A stretch of 64,000 nucleotides of DNA from Polyangiaceae bacterium (lineage in GTDB: Bacteria > Myxococcota_A > Polyangia > Polyangiales > Polyangiaceae): the NCBI GenBank assembly GCA_025937785.1, contig JAICQQ010000016.1, positions 1 to 64,000 on the forward strand. Reading direction: 5' to 3'. The notes under the pieces were generated by a model, which saw only the letters and a list, made by a program, of their open reading frames with translations, was not told the DNA's origin and did no database searches. The position numbers and the translations under genes are program-made. This document shows positions 52,520 through 61,826 of the stretch, one piece after another (position 1 is the first letter of the stretch; each line of letters starts with the position of its first letter).

Positions 52520-53797
52520 ATGCGGACGAAAGCAGCGAGCGGATACAATGGGCGGCGGCGGTCACGGGTGCCCCAGATCCTTGGCCTTTCACTGGGCGTC
52601 GGGCTCGCGCTGCCTGCCGTGGGCTGGGGGTTGCTCCACCACGTGCCGGGGCTGGCGCCTGCCGCGGCAGATGCCGCCCGCGCGCTTCTGGGTGACGACG
52701 CCGTCGCGACGCTGGAGGACGCGCTGTACACGGTCGAAGACAGCATCAAGCGCCGTGTTTACGAGGGGGAGGTACCTCGCGCTCACTGGCACGTCGAGAC
52801 GGTCGCGACTTCACCGCCGCCGGTGCCCGCGCTCGACGCCACCGCGGTCGCCGTCCCTCGCGCCGGTGCCGAACCGATCGAACCCGCAGCTCCGCCTGCT
52901 TTCCGGCCGCGCGACGTCGGTGCGCTGTACGCCACGCAGCACGCCGCAGGCGATGGCGTGTGGGTCGCCGCGGAGCCTGAAGCCTCTGGCGCGATCCCGT
53001 TGGCCTACAAGACGCTGATCCATCCCGATCCCGAGCGCTCATACGCGGAGCTGTTCGTGGTCGCGCTGGACCTGGCGCGGGTCGAGCTGCACGCAGTGGC
53101 GGGCAGCGCCGAGCCGGAGAACGAGACGCCGGAAGCGCGCGCGTACTCGCGCGCCGCCGCCGTTCCCACCGCGCACCGTGCGAAGCTCCTGGCCGCTTTC
53201 AACGGCGGGTTCAAGAGCACCCATGGTCACTTCGGCATGCACGTCGACGGGGTCACGTTGGCGCCGCCCAAAGGACATGCGTGCACCATCGTCAGCACCC
53301 CCGACGGCCGGCTCGAGATTGGCACGTTCAGCAAGTTGGTCGATCCGGAACGCGCGAGCTGGTTCCGCCAGACGCCGCGCTGCATGGTAGAAGCCGGCGC
53401 CCAGCACCCCGGGCTCGCGAACTCCCGGAGCTGGGGCGCCACCGTCGACGGTAAGACGGTGATCCGGCGCTCCGCGATCGGCCTCGACGACGAGCGCAGC
53501 GTGCTCTACGTGGGGATCAGCAACAGCACGACGGCCGACGCGCTCGCCCGGGGCATGCAGCACGCCGGCGCCACCACCGTCGCGCAGCTCGACGTCAACT
53601 ACTCGTTCCCCAGGTTTCTGTTCTACACGCACACACCGAGCGGCATCGAAACCGTGCCACTGGCGCAGGGGTTCGTGTACAGCGACGGGCAGTACGTCGA
53701 GGGTAGATCGCCGCGCGACTTCTTTTACCTGACGCGCCGCCCCGAGCTCCGAGGCGAGATGCGTCCCGTGGCGAAGCTCGCGGCGCCTCGGGGTTAG
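52520..53797 (+). CDS. Membrane-anchored phosphodiester glycosidase (NAGPA-type) protein
   Basis: Protein of 425 residues. One N-terminal hydrophobic segment (QILGLSLGVGLALPAVGWGL) serves as signal anchor; a Pro/Ala linker follows. The C-terminal 260 residues fit the phosphodiester glycosidase family: KLLAAFNGGFKSTHGHFGMH, APPKGHACTIVSTPDGRLE, NSRSWGATVDGKTVIRRSA and VAQLDVNYSFPRFLFYTHT. Compared with the other member in this window the YLDGN motif reads QLDVNYS. The start could be GTG 52508 or 52502. The frame is open far upstream through the previous gene, which is not coding there. Its stop overlaps that of the convergent lipoprotein gene. Confidence 0.78.
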   Translation: MRTKAASGYNGRRRSRVPQILGLSLGVGLALPAVGWGLLHHVPGLAPAAADAARALLGDDAVATLEDALYTVEDSIKRRVYEGEVPRAHWHVETVATSPPPVPALDATAVAVPRAGAEPIEPAAPPAFRPRDVGALYATQHAAGDGVWVAAEPEASGAIPLAYKTLIHPDPERSYAELFVVALDLARVELHAVAGSAEPENETPEARAYSRAAAVPTAHRAKLLAAFNGGFKSTHGHFGMHVDGVTLAPPKGHACTIVSTPDGRLEIGTFSKLVDPERASWFRQTPRCMVEAGAQHPGLANSRSWGATVDGKTVIRRSAIGLDDERSVLYVGISNSTTADALARGMQHAGATTVAQLDVNYSFPRFLFYTHTPSGIETVPLAQGFVYSDGQYVEGRSPRDFFYLTRRPELRGEMRPVAKLAAPRG

Positions 53798-55503
53798 GGC
53801 ACCGGCAAGTAGAACACGCCGCGTAAGTCCTCGGTCGTGGAAAGGGGCGCGGCTTCGCCGTTGCCCGACTCGCTCCAAGAACTGACGCGGAACTGGTAGT
53901 ACATGCCCGGGTCGAGGGGGCCTTCGTAGGCGAGCGTGACCTGTTTGCTGCCGCTGACTGCGGGCACCATCAGGTCGTTCCAGACCTCGTTGCCAAAGGC
54001 GTCGAAGACGCGCACTTCGTACCACTCTTCGCTGCTGTCATCGGCCCAGGTCAGTACGGGCTTTTCCAGAACCGCTTCTGGCTCGTCCACACCGGGACCT
54101 ACCACCTCGAGTGCCTCGGTCACTTTGAACGAAGCTGGAAGAGCGACTGCTTCTTGGTCGGCGCTGACCTCGACGGTGACGAAACTCGTGCCCCCGATGC
54201 TGGTGTCGGGGTCGCGCACGAGGTCGTCGTTCTCATACGCTGCCAAGACGACGTAACGACCGGCGGGGACGTCTTCGATCACGAAATCGCCGGAAACAGT
54301 TGGCGCGCCCGAGCGCGGCGCTCGGAGCCCGCGCGGCACCTCACCGCGGGCGATGTCGGCGTCGAACGTGTCTTCGACCACCAAGATCACGCTGGTGACC
54401 GCAGAGCCGGGCGCGTTGACGATCTGGATGTTGCCCGTGACCCTGGTGGTGTCGGCATCGAGCTCGAGGAGCTCGACGCCGCCCACGTGGCTGTCCCCCA
54501 CGCTGACGGATTCAGTCTCCAGCTGGATGCTGGCCGCGTAGCCCGCCAGTTCGTAACTGCCTTGGGGCACGTTGAACACCGTGAAGGCACCGCTCCGGTC
54601 GGTGATCGCGCTGACGGTGCCTGCGTCGCCCGAAGCTACCACCAGGACGCCCCCGACGATGCTTTCGCGCTCGCCGATGGCTATCACCCGGCCGCTGATC
54701 GACTTCAATCCTTCGACGTCGAGCGGTATCAGCGTGATATCCGTCAGGGCGTTGTCGACCGCGTAGTGGCCCGCCTGGCTTTCGGCTTCGCTGGTGCTGA
54801 TGGGAAGCGCGACGCGGACGCCGCTCGGAAACGGCTGGTAGGTCTGGGCCTCGGCGCGCAGCGTGAACGTTGCTTCGAGGGGCAGGCCTTCGGCATCGCG
54901 CACGACCGGTACCTCCAGCTCGTAGTTGCCCTCGGCGTCGCTCTCGGCCACGTCCGACACCGCTACGCCTTCGTCGTCGATGGCGATCACGTGCGCGTCG
55001 GAGATCGCTGCGCCATTACTGCTGTCGGTGACCTGCCCTCGAAACACCAGCGGCGCGAAGCAGCGATGCTCGCCCGACTCGATCTCTGCACACACGAGGC
55101 CGCTGTCGCAGAACGGGGCCTCGGGGTCGCACGCGCCGCCCTCGCCGACGATGCAGATCGTCGGGCCTTCCTCACCGCTGGCGCCGCCTTCGCCCGTGCC
55201 GTCACCGGGTGCGTCCCCGACTTTGCATTCTGCAAATTCGGCACAACCTGCGTTGTCGAGCGCCTCATCGTCGAGGTTGCACTCCGCCCCGGCGAGGTGC
55301 GTGCACACGGCGCCATCACCCCTGGCGGTGCATTCGAGGTCGGCGTTGCACCCGCTGCCGCCGTCGAGCTCGCACGCAGAACCGACGTTCCCGGCCTCGG
55401 GGCCCGAGTCGGATTTGTCGTCCTCGCCCCCACACGCAGTGAAACCAATAACGGTTAGGCATGCGCAGGCACCCAGCAAGGTCCAAGGTACTCTTACTCT
55501 CAT
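53794..55503 (-). CDS. Lipoprotein with Cys-rich EGF-like and carboxypeptidase-regulatory-like domains
   Basis: Envelope lipoprotein of 569 residues from ATG 55503 (MRVRVPWTLLGACACLTVIG), lipobox GFTAC. Residues 40-150 are Cys-rich with spacing like the small disulfide domains common in Myxococcota (GSACELDGGSGCNADLECTA, GGACDPEAPFCDSGLVCAEI). The rest holds several beta-sandwich units of the carboxypeptidase-regulatory/DUF2012 type (FRGQVTDSSNGAAISDAHVI, GAFTVFNVPQGSYELAGYAA, GDFVIEDVPAGRYVVLAAYE) and an Fn3-like C-terminal unit (PVLTWADDSSEEWYEVRVFD, YYQFRVSSWSESGNG). Such proteins often act in surface contact; the role is unknown. Confidence 0.75.
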   Translation of the reverse strand: MRVRVPWTLLGACACLTVIGFTACGGEDDKSDSGPEAGNVGSACELDGGSGCNADLECTARGDGAVCTHLAGAECNLDDEALDNAGCAEFAECKVGDAPGDGTGEGGASGEEGPTICIVGEGGACDPEAPFCDSGLVCAEIESGEHRCFAPLVFRGQVTDSSNGAAISDAHVIAIDDEGVAVSDVAESDAEGNYELEVPVVRDAEGLPLEATFTLRAEAQTYQPFPSGVRVALPISTSEAESQAGHYAVDNALTDITLIPLDVEGLKSISGRVIAIGERESIVGGVLVVASGDAGTVSAITDRSGAFTVFNVPQGSYELAGYAASIQLETESVSVGDSHVGGVELLELDADTTRVTGNIQIVNAPGSAVTSVILVVEDTFDADIARGEVPRGLRAPRSGAPTVSGDFVIEDVPAGRYVVLAAYENDDLVRDPDTSIGGTSFVTVEVSADQEAVALPASFKVTEALEVVGPGVDEPEAVLEKPVLTWADDSSEEWYEVRVFDAFGNEVWNDLMVPAVSGSKQVTLAYEGPLDPGMYYQFRVSSWSESGNGEAAPLSTTEDLRGVFYLPVP

Positions 55504-55780
55504 CAACGAGTTCTCACGGTTGGCTCGGTGGTTGACGCTCATCCCCCCTGGGTGGCGGCACACGGCCAGAATTATGGCCGCGCTCTTCGCAGGTGCGTCG
55601 GGGTGCGAGCGCCCCCCCGGCCAGGTCGTGGTGGGTTGAGACTGGACACTTCGGAGCGCGAGTCAGAGAACGCGCCCTTCGCGTGGGACGTGAGCGTTGC
55701 CGGATAGCACGGTTTCTGCTTTCATGGGTTCTTCGAGAGTGAACCCAAGAGCGATGCGAGCGGCGAGGCCGAAGGAGTGG

Positions 55781-56788
55781 ATGGATCGCGCACTGGCGGT
55801 GTGCTCGTTTGCAGTGCTGGCTTCGGCGTGTGGCGGTGAGAGCGCTGACAATGACACGACGGCCAGCGCCTCGACTGCTCCGCCGACGGCCACGTCGACG
55901 GCCACCCTGAGCGGAAGCGGCGGAACTACGGCCGGCTCCCAGGAGACGGCCAGCGTTACGGGCGCTGCCCCGAGCAGCACGTCTTCCACGACCGGCGGTC
56001 CCAGCGCCGACTGCAGCGGCGCTTTCGGCGAGCCTATCGAGCTCTTCGCCGTGGAAATGGCACCACCGCAGTCGTTCGCGATCACCCCGGACGAGCTCGA
56101 GCTCTACTACGTGGTCGAGCCCGACGGCGGGGTGCGCATCATCGAACGTCGGGCGCGCACGAGCCGCAGCGTGAGTTTCGGAGCTCCAGAGGCAGTCCCC
56201 GAGCTGCTCGATCTTTGCCCAGGGGTGAGCCCCGAGCTGGCGGTCGGAACCATCGACCTTTCCCCGGACGGCCTGCAGGCGTACATCGCATGCGAAGAAG
56301 TCGTCGAGCTGCCCACGACGCTCGTCCGGGCCAGGCGTACGGCGCTCGGCGCTCCGTTCACTCCGGATCCGACGCCGATAGGCATCGTCGGGGCGTCGTT
56401 TGCCACTGCGGATGGGCTCGAGGGGTTCGCAAATACGCCCTCAGCCCTCGATCAACTCGATCGTCACCAACGTACGTCGCTCACGGTCCCCTTCGGCGAG
56501 GCGGAACGGCTCCCCATCACGCTGCGCGGGCCCGATCCGAGCAACGATGGGCTGTGGCTCTTCGGTACCGTGCCCGTCGCTGGGACTGACTCGGTCAGTT
56601 ACCACTTGGCGGCAACCTCGCGCTCGAATCCACAAGCTCCCTTCGCCGAGCCGACGACGGAGGGCTTTCCGTCGCCACCCGTCGACTTCAGCGACTACAC
56701 GCCGACGATCAGCGCCGACTGCCGCTCGCTCTATTTCTTGCGCTTGGGGGCGTCGCCGGTGTTCAGTGTCATGTTGGCACAGCGCTGA
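55781..56788 (+). CDS. PD40/WD40-like beta-propeller lipoprotein
   Basis: Envelope lipoprotein of 335 residues. The ATG at 55781 (MDRALAVCSFAVLASACGG) has AAGGAG just before it and gives a compact signal peptide; earlier in-frame ATGs exist at 55697-55754. A Ser/Thr/Gly linker of about 55 residues follows. The domain from about residue 75 has repeated strand motifs with Asp-Gly (SFAITPDELELYYVVEPDGG, GTIDLSPDGLQAYIACEEV, SADCRSLYFLRLGASP) as in PD40 repeats of TolB-like propellers. Function is unknown. Confidence 0.7.
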   Translation: MDRALAVCSFAVLASACGGESADNDTTASASTAPPTATSTATLSGSGGTTAGSQETASVTGAAPSSTSSTTGGPSADCSGAFGEPIELFAVEMAPPQSFAITPDELELYYVVEPDGGVRIIERRARTSRSVSFGAPEAVPELLDLCPGVSPELAVGTIDLSPDGLQAYIACEEVVELPTTLVRARRTALGAPFTPDPTPIGIVGASFATADGLEGFANTPSALDQLDRHQRTSLTVPFGEAERLPITLRGPDPSNDGLWLFGTVPVAGTDSVSYHLAATSRSNPQAPFAEPTTEGFPSPPVDFSDYTPTISADCRSLYFLRLGASPVFSVMLAQR

Positions 56789-56798
56789 TCGCTACGGT

Positions 56799-57185
56799 TC
56801 ACAGGCGCCGGACGCCGTTGGCCCATTGGCGCACCGCCTCGACCAACGCGGCGCCGGTCGTGTCCTTCGGGATGTAGCCGTCGGCGCCGCAAGAGACCGC
56901 CGCCTCCCGCAGTGATTGAGGCTCGCGGCTCGAGTAAAGCAGGATCGAGCAACCGCGAGGGGCGTGCTGTCGGCCGAGTTCGACCAGCTTGGTCCCGTTC
57001 AGCGTGCCCAGGCCCACGTCCAGCAAGATCACTTGCGGATTCGACTCGCGCAGCGCACGAATGAAGCCGAACGGGCTGGTCAGGGCCAGGACCTCGGCGC
57101 CTGCGCTGGTCAAGGTGTGCCTGAGGGCTTCACACGCGACTTCGCTGTCGTCGACGAGCATCACCCGAGTGTTCAGTTGCCTCAC
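56799..57185 (-). CDS. Single-domain response regulator
   Basis: Receiver-only protein of 128 residues. The acidic pair (MLVDDSE, residues about 9-15), the phospho-acceptor Asp in VILLDVGLGTLNG, Ser/Thr in ILLYSSREP and the conserved Lys in GYIPKDT are all there, so it should be phosphorylated. There is no output domain, so it must act through a partner, as CheY-like proteins do. No kinase is adjacent. Confidence 0.93.
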   Translation of the reverse strand: MRQLNTRVMLVDDSEVACEALRHTLTSAGAEVLALTSPFGFIRALRESNPQVILLDVGLGTLNGTKLVELGRQHAPRGCSILLYSSREPQSLREAAVSCGADGYIPKDTTGAALVEAVRQWANGVRRL

Positions 57186-57374
57186 GAGTCTCCTCTTCGC
57201 CTACACAGGCACCGTGACGCCGAGGCGGGGTGCCAAGGCCGTGGCTACGCTATCAGTGTCCCTAACGGCGCAACGGTCCTTGGGGTGGCCGAATTAAGTC
57301 CGGGTGGTTGGTTCGTGCAGCTGGGATGGGTATCCAGGTACCCTTGGTCTGGAATGGCCAGCCTGATGGGGTGG

Positions 57375-58625
57375 CTAAAATCGGCCGAGCACGCGGGGGG
57401 GCAGGCCGAGTGCACCATCGGTTCGGAGGCGCGCCCGTTCCTCGAGCTCGCCGTCCGCGATGCGAAATCGGTGCAACACGCCGCCCTCGGACTCCGCGTC
57501 GCACAGCACACAGGTTCGGATCTCTGGGACGCAGCTGATGTCGCCCAGCGTGAAGGGCACCGACTTCGACCGTTGCAGCGGCTCGCCGAGCAGCCCACCG
57601 CCCTCGGTATCCAGGAGCCGCGCCGTGTCCGGGACGGCCATTCGCTCCAGGTCGTCGTCGTAGCGACCGAAGCTGGTGAAAAGCAGTGTGCGCTCGTCCA
57701 CGAACGCCAGCCCCGCGATCATCGCTCCTCCGAGGTCGTCAGCCGCAAAGCGCGCCGTCTCGCGCGGGGACCCGTCGATGTTCACGAGCACGATGCCGGA
57801 ATCCGGATGACCTTGCTGCGGGTCGTTTCCGAATGCTCCGTGGCAGGCGATCGCGAGTGTCACGCCGTCGGGGGCGAGATCGAGCGAGGAGCAACTGTTC
57901 AGACCATCGAAGACGAGCACGTCTTCGATGCGATCTCGCGCGGGATCGATCCGGACCAGACGCGAATTTAGCCGCTCGGTGAAATCCACGTTGAAGCCCA
58001 CAGCCAGCACGAACAACTGACCGCCCGCCATCAATGCGTGGTCGGCGGAGGGATAGAACCCAGCCGGTTCTCCCTCGAGCACCGGCATCAGATCGATGCG
58101 ATCGACGATTTCGGGAACCGACGGATCGATCACGAGCACGTCGTTGCCTTCATCGAACTCGTGTTCACCGCTCGCCAGGTTCCACGCGAAGCGCGTGACG
58201 TACGCCTTCGTGTCGGACACCGGGACATAGTCATGGGGATTGGCGGCGAAGCCCGTGGCCACGCTGAGCTGGGCGCGCACTTTGGCGCTGCCGCGATCGA
58301 CCCAGGTCAGCACCCCCGAGGGCGTACGGTCGATGAGGACGAGCTCGGGGCCCGGGCTGGGCATGGTGGGCAGCACGACGTCCCCGCCCAACGCCGCGGA
58401 GAGTCCGCTGTCGGCGCTGCCCGAGGCGATGAAGCGCTCGCTCAGCACGTCGCCCTCGAACCCTACGAGGCTGACGCTCACGGATTGGTAGTCGCTGTTG
58501 ACGACGGCAAAGCCTGGAGTCTCTTCGTCGATGCCCCCGCTCGAGCCAGATTCGGACTCGACGCCGCAGGCGAGGCAGCACGCGCCGATCAGGATCTTTG
58601 CGAACGATGTGATGTGCTTGGTCAT
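57375..58625 (-). CDS. Propeller-like lipoprotein in the B12 operon (BtuG-like candidate)
   Basis: Envelope lipoprotein of 416 residues (lipobox IGAC, Cys16), 18 bp after the BtuB-like receptor gene and thus behind the cobalamin riboswitch. The mature sequence consists of strand-turn repeats with Asp/Gly loops (FAVVNSDYQSVSVSLVGFEG, NDVLVIDPSVPEIVDRIDLM, FVLAVGFNVDFTERLNSRLV, SCSSLDLAPDGVTLAIACHG, ALVNIDG-type turns), like a beta-propeller. In Bacteroides, BtuG is a surface propeller lipoprotein encoded with BtuB that binds B12 very tightly and passes it to the receptor. The same position, size and fold type suggest an equivalent; sequence homology has not been tested. Confidence 0.6.
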   Translation of the reverse strand: MTKHITSFAKILIGACCLACGVESESGSSGGIDEETPGFAVVNSDYQSVSVSLVGFEGDVLSERFIASGSADSGLSAALGGDVVLPTMPSPGPELVLIDRTPSGVLTWVDRGSAKVRAQLSVATGFAANPHDYVPVSDTKAYVTRFAWNLASGEHEFDEGNDVLVIDPSVPEIVDRIDLMPVLEGEPAGFYPSADHALMAGGQLFVLAVGFNVDFTERLNSRLVRIDPARDRIEDVLVFDGLNSCSSLDLAPDGVTLAIACHGAFGNDPQQGHPDSGIVLVNIDGSPRETARFAADDLGGAMIAGLAFVDERTLLFTSFGRYDDDLERMAVPDTARLLDTEGGGLLGEPLQRSKSVPFTLGDISCVPEIRTCVLCDAESEGGVLHRFRIADGELEERARLRTDGALGLPPRVLGRF

Positions 58626-58643
58626 GGCTCCTCGAGGGCGGCG

Positions 58644-60728
58644 TCAAAACCAGAGGTCGACGGCGCCGTGGTACGAACGCCCGGGCGCGGGCAGTCCAAT
58701 CAAGTCCGTGGTACGCGCGTCGAGCAGGTTCAGGATGGACGCGCGCGCGATCAGGCGCCGTGCGAAGAACGCGGCGTTCGCCTCGAGATCCAGGAAATGC
58801 TGCGCGGGCAGGATGGTCTGCCCGGCAAGGTCGGCAAACCGCTGCGATCGGTGGGTGTAGCGAAGTCCGGCCGCTGCCCGATCGAACGATTCGCACCGCG
58901 GCTCGACGTAACCCTCCAGAAGGGCCGAGGCGGTGAGCTTCGCGCTGAGAGGCAGTACGTCGTTCGTGGTCGGGTTCAGTACAGGATCTTCCGTCGTTTC
59001 TCGGGGGTCGAGCAGTGTCGTCGTCGCTTCTGCCCGCACGTGCCCGAACGCATCTGCGGCCGCGGCGAACTCGGCGCCGAGGATGCGTGCTTCGGCCACG
59101 TTGAAAGGTGCCGTGCTCTCGCTCGAGCTGCGACGGTAACGGATCAGGTTTTCCACGCGACGCCCGAACGCGAAGGCCTCGGCGGAGAGCCGCAGCCCAC
59201 CAGGGCTCGGCGACGAGTACGCCATGCGCAGGCCGATGTCGGCGGAGCTGCCTCGCTCCGGCTCGAGTGTGGGGTTTCCGACCGAGAACGCCGAACTGCC
59301 GTAGAGCTCGCTCAAGGTGGGGGGCCGCTCGTAGCGCCCGACGTTGGCGAGCACCTCGACCCCGCTGAGCGGCTGGTAACTGGTGCCGAGCCTGCCCAGT
59401 GGCTGAGTCGGATCGCACGAGCTGTCGTGCTCCTCGATGGCTTGGTCCAGGTCGACCGCCGTCCCCTGCGTGGCGTGGCACTCGAGCGACACCACGCCGT
59501 GCCAGAGCCAGCTCGGCAGGACCTGCCAGCGCAGGCTGGCGGCCGGTGTCAAGGAGCGGCGGCTGCCGCGCTGTGGCAATGACCCCGATCGGTCCAGCTT
59601 AAGATTCTCGAAGCTGAGCGAGGCTCGAACGTCGAGCGCGAGCGCGGGGTGCAGCTCCTGATGCAGCGCGGCTCCGCTCGTGACGCGAGCGCCCTGATTA
59701 TCCAGCATGTAACCGCGCAGGGCCGGGAGTTCGAGCGCGGGGTCGTCGTACACCACCTCGGCGGCCAAGAGCGAGGTGTCCAGCTCCAGCCGGCAGCTGT
59801 CGCCACCGCCGCAGGGCAACGACGCGGACTGTCCTACCAGGATGCGTTGCGTGCTGGCACGCGTCCGTTCAGCGGGGATCACCGAAAGACCCGTGACGCC
59901 TTGTTCGCGATCCAGTCCCGAGATGACGCTGGTCAACGTGACGCCGCCCGCAAAGCGATAGCGGCTGATGGCCCAGACGTCGTGCTGTTGGTAGTCCGCG
60001 TTCTTGCGAGTTGCCTCGACCTCGTCGAGGTCGAAGCGCTGACCTCGATCGTCCACGAACGGGTAATCGTTGTCCGCGCTAGAGGTCCTCACCGCCACGA
60101 TGGAACCCACCTGGCTATCGCCGACCTCTGCAGAAACCCAGCCAGCCCGGGCGCCGAACGATCCGACCTCGGCGCCCAGCAGGGCCCGGGTCTCTCGGGG
60201 CAGGCGAGGCCAGAAGAAGATCGCGCCACCAAGCCCCAGCCGGTCGCTCTTCAGCGGGGCGTTGCCGCGGTAGATTTCGACGCGCTCGATCATGAACAAA
60301 GGTACCGTCGACAGATCCGCGGTACCGCTCACGTCGTCGTTCAAACGAATGCCTGCCAGGTAAACCGGTACCTGTGCCGCGTCTGCTCCACGAATGCTGG
60401 CGGTCGCCAGATCGGATTGAGCACCCGTGCGGTTCACCTGTACACCCGGGACGCCCGCGAGGACATCGGCCGATGACGTCCCCGGTCGTTCCAGCGCCGC
60501 GCCCGAAATGACGCTCGACGCGACGGTGGGCTCGCTCGTCGCGTGCCGCAACGGGGCCGCGCGTGCTTCGATTTCGAGGGGCTCGGCCGGCACCGTTGCG
60601 GGCGGCGCTGCGCTCGCGACCGCCGGCCTGCCGCGGGTTACCTCGGCACGGCTCGGCGCGGCGAAACCCAAAAGGCTACCTAGCGTGAGTAGGGGGACCG
60701 TAATTGCGCAGCGAACGTCAGGAGCCAT
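58644..60728 (-). CDS. btuB: TonB-dependent receptor, cobalamin (BtuB-like)
   Basis: Outer-membrane receptor of 694 residues. From ATG 60728 a signal peptide is followed by a plug domain (residues about 70-180: VASSVISGAALERPGTSSAD, VLAGVPGVQVNRTGAQSDLA, SIRGADAAQVPVYLAGIRLN, VPLFMIERVEIYRGNAPLKS) and a 22-stranded barrel ending in a terminal Phe (SYHGAVDLWF). Regulation identifies the ligand: a cobalamin riboswitch lies upstream at 60762-60950, so cobalamin or a related corrinoid is the expected substrate. The open frame upstream of 60728 lies inside the riboswitch and is not used. It is first in the operon with the propeller lipoprotein. Confidence 0.88.
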   Translation of the reverse strand: MAPDVRCAITVPLLTLGSLLGFAAPSRAEVTRGRPAVASAAPPATVPAEPLEIEARAAPLRHATSEPTVASSVISGAALERPGTSSADVLAGVPGVQVNRTGAQSDLATASIRGADAAQVPVYLAGIRLNDDVSGTADLSTVPLFMIERVEIYRGNAPLKSDRLGLGGAIFFWPRLPRETRALLGAEVGSFGARAGWVSAEVGDSQVGSIVAVRTSSADNDYPFVDDRGQRFDLDEVEATRKNADYQQHDVWAISRYRFAGGVTLTSVISGLDREQGVTGLSVIPAERTRASTQRILVGQSASLPCGGGDSCRLELDTSLLAAEVVYDDPALELPALRGYMLDNQGARVTSGAALHQELHPALALDVRASLSFENLKLDRSGSLPQRGSRRSLTPAASLRWQVLPSWLWHGVVSLECHATQGTAVDLDQAIEEHDSSCDPTQPLGRLGTSYQPLSGVEVLANVGRYERPPTLSELYGSSAFSVGNPTLEPERGSSADIGLRMAYSSPSPGGLRLSAEAFAFGRRVENLIRYRRSSSESTAPFNVAEARILGAEFAAAADAFGHVRAEATTTLLDPRETTEDPVLNPTTNDVLPLSAKLTASALLEGYVEPRCESFDRAAAGLRYTHRSQRFADLAGQTILPAQHFLDLEANAAFFARRLIARASILNLLDARTTDLIGLPAPGRSYHGAVDLWF

Positions 60729-60761
60729 CTTCCGTAACCCGCGGAATTTCAGGCGGTTTTC

Positions 60762-60950
60762 GCTCCGGGTAGGTCTCCTGGCTCGTGGGTGCGGAGGCGC
60801 GCCGTAGCGCTGGCTCCGGGTCGGCGCCGCCTTCCCCCGGTCTTCCCGGAGTGACGTTTTGGCGCCAACCACACCCACTCACAGTGGCGGGACCGCGTCA
60901 GGTTTTCACTGACTTCCCTGTTATGCCGCTCGGGCACCCAGTGCGAGTAA
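60762..60950 (-). promoter_or_regulatory. Cobalamin (AdoCbl) riboswitch
   Basis: Reading the minus strand, the conserved elements appear in order: GGGTGCCCGAGCGGCATAAC and CAGGGAAGTCAGTGAAA at the 5' side, GCCACTGTGAGTG (60888-60876), the GGGGGAAGGCGGC loop (60838-60826) and the 3' signature AGCCAGGAGACCTACC (60783-60768). These are the hallmarks of the cobalamin riboswitch. It ends about 35 nt before the btuB start, so it most likely hides the ribosome site of btuB, or ends transcription, when the cofactor is bound. Boundaries are approximate. Confidence 0.93.
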
Positions 60951-61087
60951 TTCTCGTGATTGGTGGGCAGGGGGATACCCCCTCATGGTTCCCGGAGTCA
61001 AGCGGCATCGTGCTGCTGGCCGGCTGCGGGCGCCCGCTGACGATTCTCGGGTGTTGTCGGACGCCTATCGGACCCTTTCGCCGGGCG

Positions 61088-61645
61088 TTACAGCTCGCGC
61101 CACAGGTGCTCGGGTGGCACGGCACGCGCAAGGCTGTCGAGCAGCTCTCGTTCGTCCAAGGCCGCACCCTGCGCCGCGAGCCAACGAGCCGCGGTCACGG
61201 GCGATCCGCACACCTTTTCTGGGAACGGCTTCTTCACCGCCCAATTGATGGCTTTCAGCGCGAGCACGTGCAACGGCGAGTCCATCACCAGCGCGAAGCC
61301 CGCGAGCGATCGCAGGCGGGCTTGCTCCGTGTGGATGTAGTCGGCGATCCAGCGCCGGTGTTCCGCCGTGGGGGGGTCAGCCCGATGAGCAATGCATAAC
61401 AAAGCCGGACGCTCGAGGCCGCGGTCGAGCATCGCGCTAGCGTGAGCCAGGTAGGCGCCCCACACCTCGTCGGAGGAGGGCCCAGTAAAGTAGAACCACC
61501 AGGTCGAACCGACGATGCCGGACCAAAAGCACTGAGATCGGTCCGCTCCAGTCCCCAACCACTTGGCGCGCGCTCGATTCCGTTCCCTGATGCTCTCGTC
61601 GAGCGCACCCATCCTACTGCCCGAGGTAACGGTCCGATGGTCCAT
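61088..61645 (-). CDS. Orphan protein of unknown function
   Basis: Soluble protein of 185 residues without signal peptide. A central segment WWFYFTGPSSDEVWGAYLAH, then RPALLCIAHRADPPTAEHRR, LRSLAGFALVMDSPLHVLAL and VTAARWLAAQGAALDERELL give an alternating strand/helix pattern that recalls SpoIIAA/STAS-like proteins found in myxobacteria, but I cannot name a family. The ATG at 61645 is used; an internal ATG at 61612 (MGALDESIRE) is possible. It lies upstream of the riboswitch on the same strand, with its own probable promoter. Confidence 0.55.
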   Translation of the reverse strand: MDHRTVTSGSRMGALDESIRERNRARAKWLGTGADRSQCFWSGIVGSTWWFYFTGPSSDEVWGAYLAHASAMLDRGLERPALLCIAHRADPPTAEHRRWIADYIHTEQARLRSLAGFALVMDSPLHVLALKAINWAVKKPFPEKVCGSPVTAARWLAAQGAALDERELLDSLARAVPPEHLWREL

Positions 61646-61826
61646 CGTTAGCGAGTGACGATACCAAAGTTTCCCGTGTGACGTGGGCTTTCCATGCAGT
61701 CATCTGCACCTTCGGTCGCCGATCGCTGAGCTCTCGAGGCCAAACCGCCACGGTCCCAGGTTCGGGCACACACCCGCCTACCTCGGAGCGCACTGGCCGA
61801 GCCCCTGAGCGCGGGCTTCATTGAGG

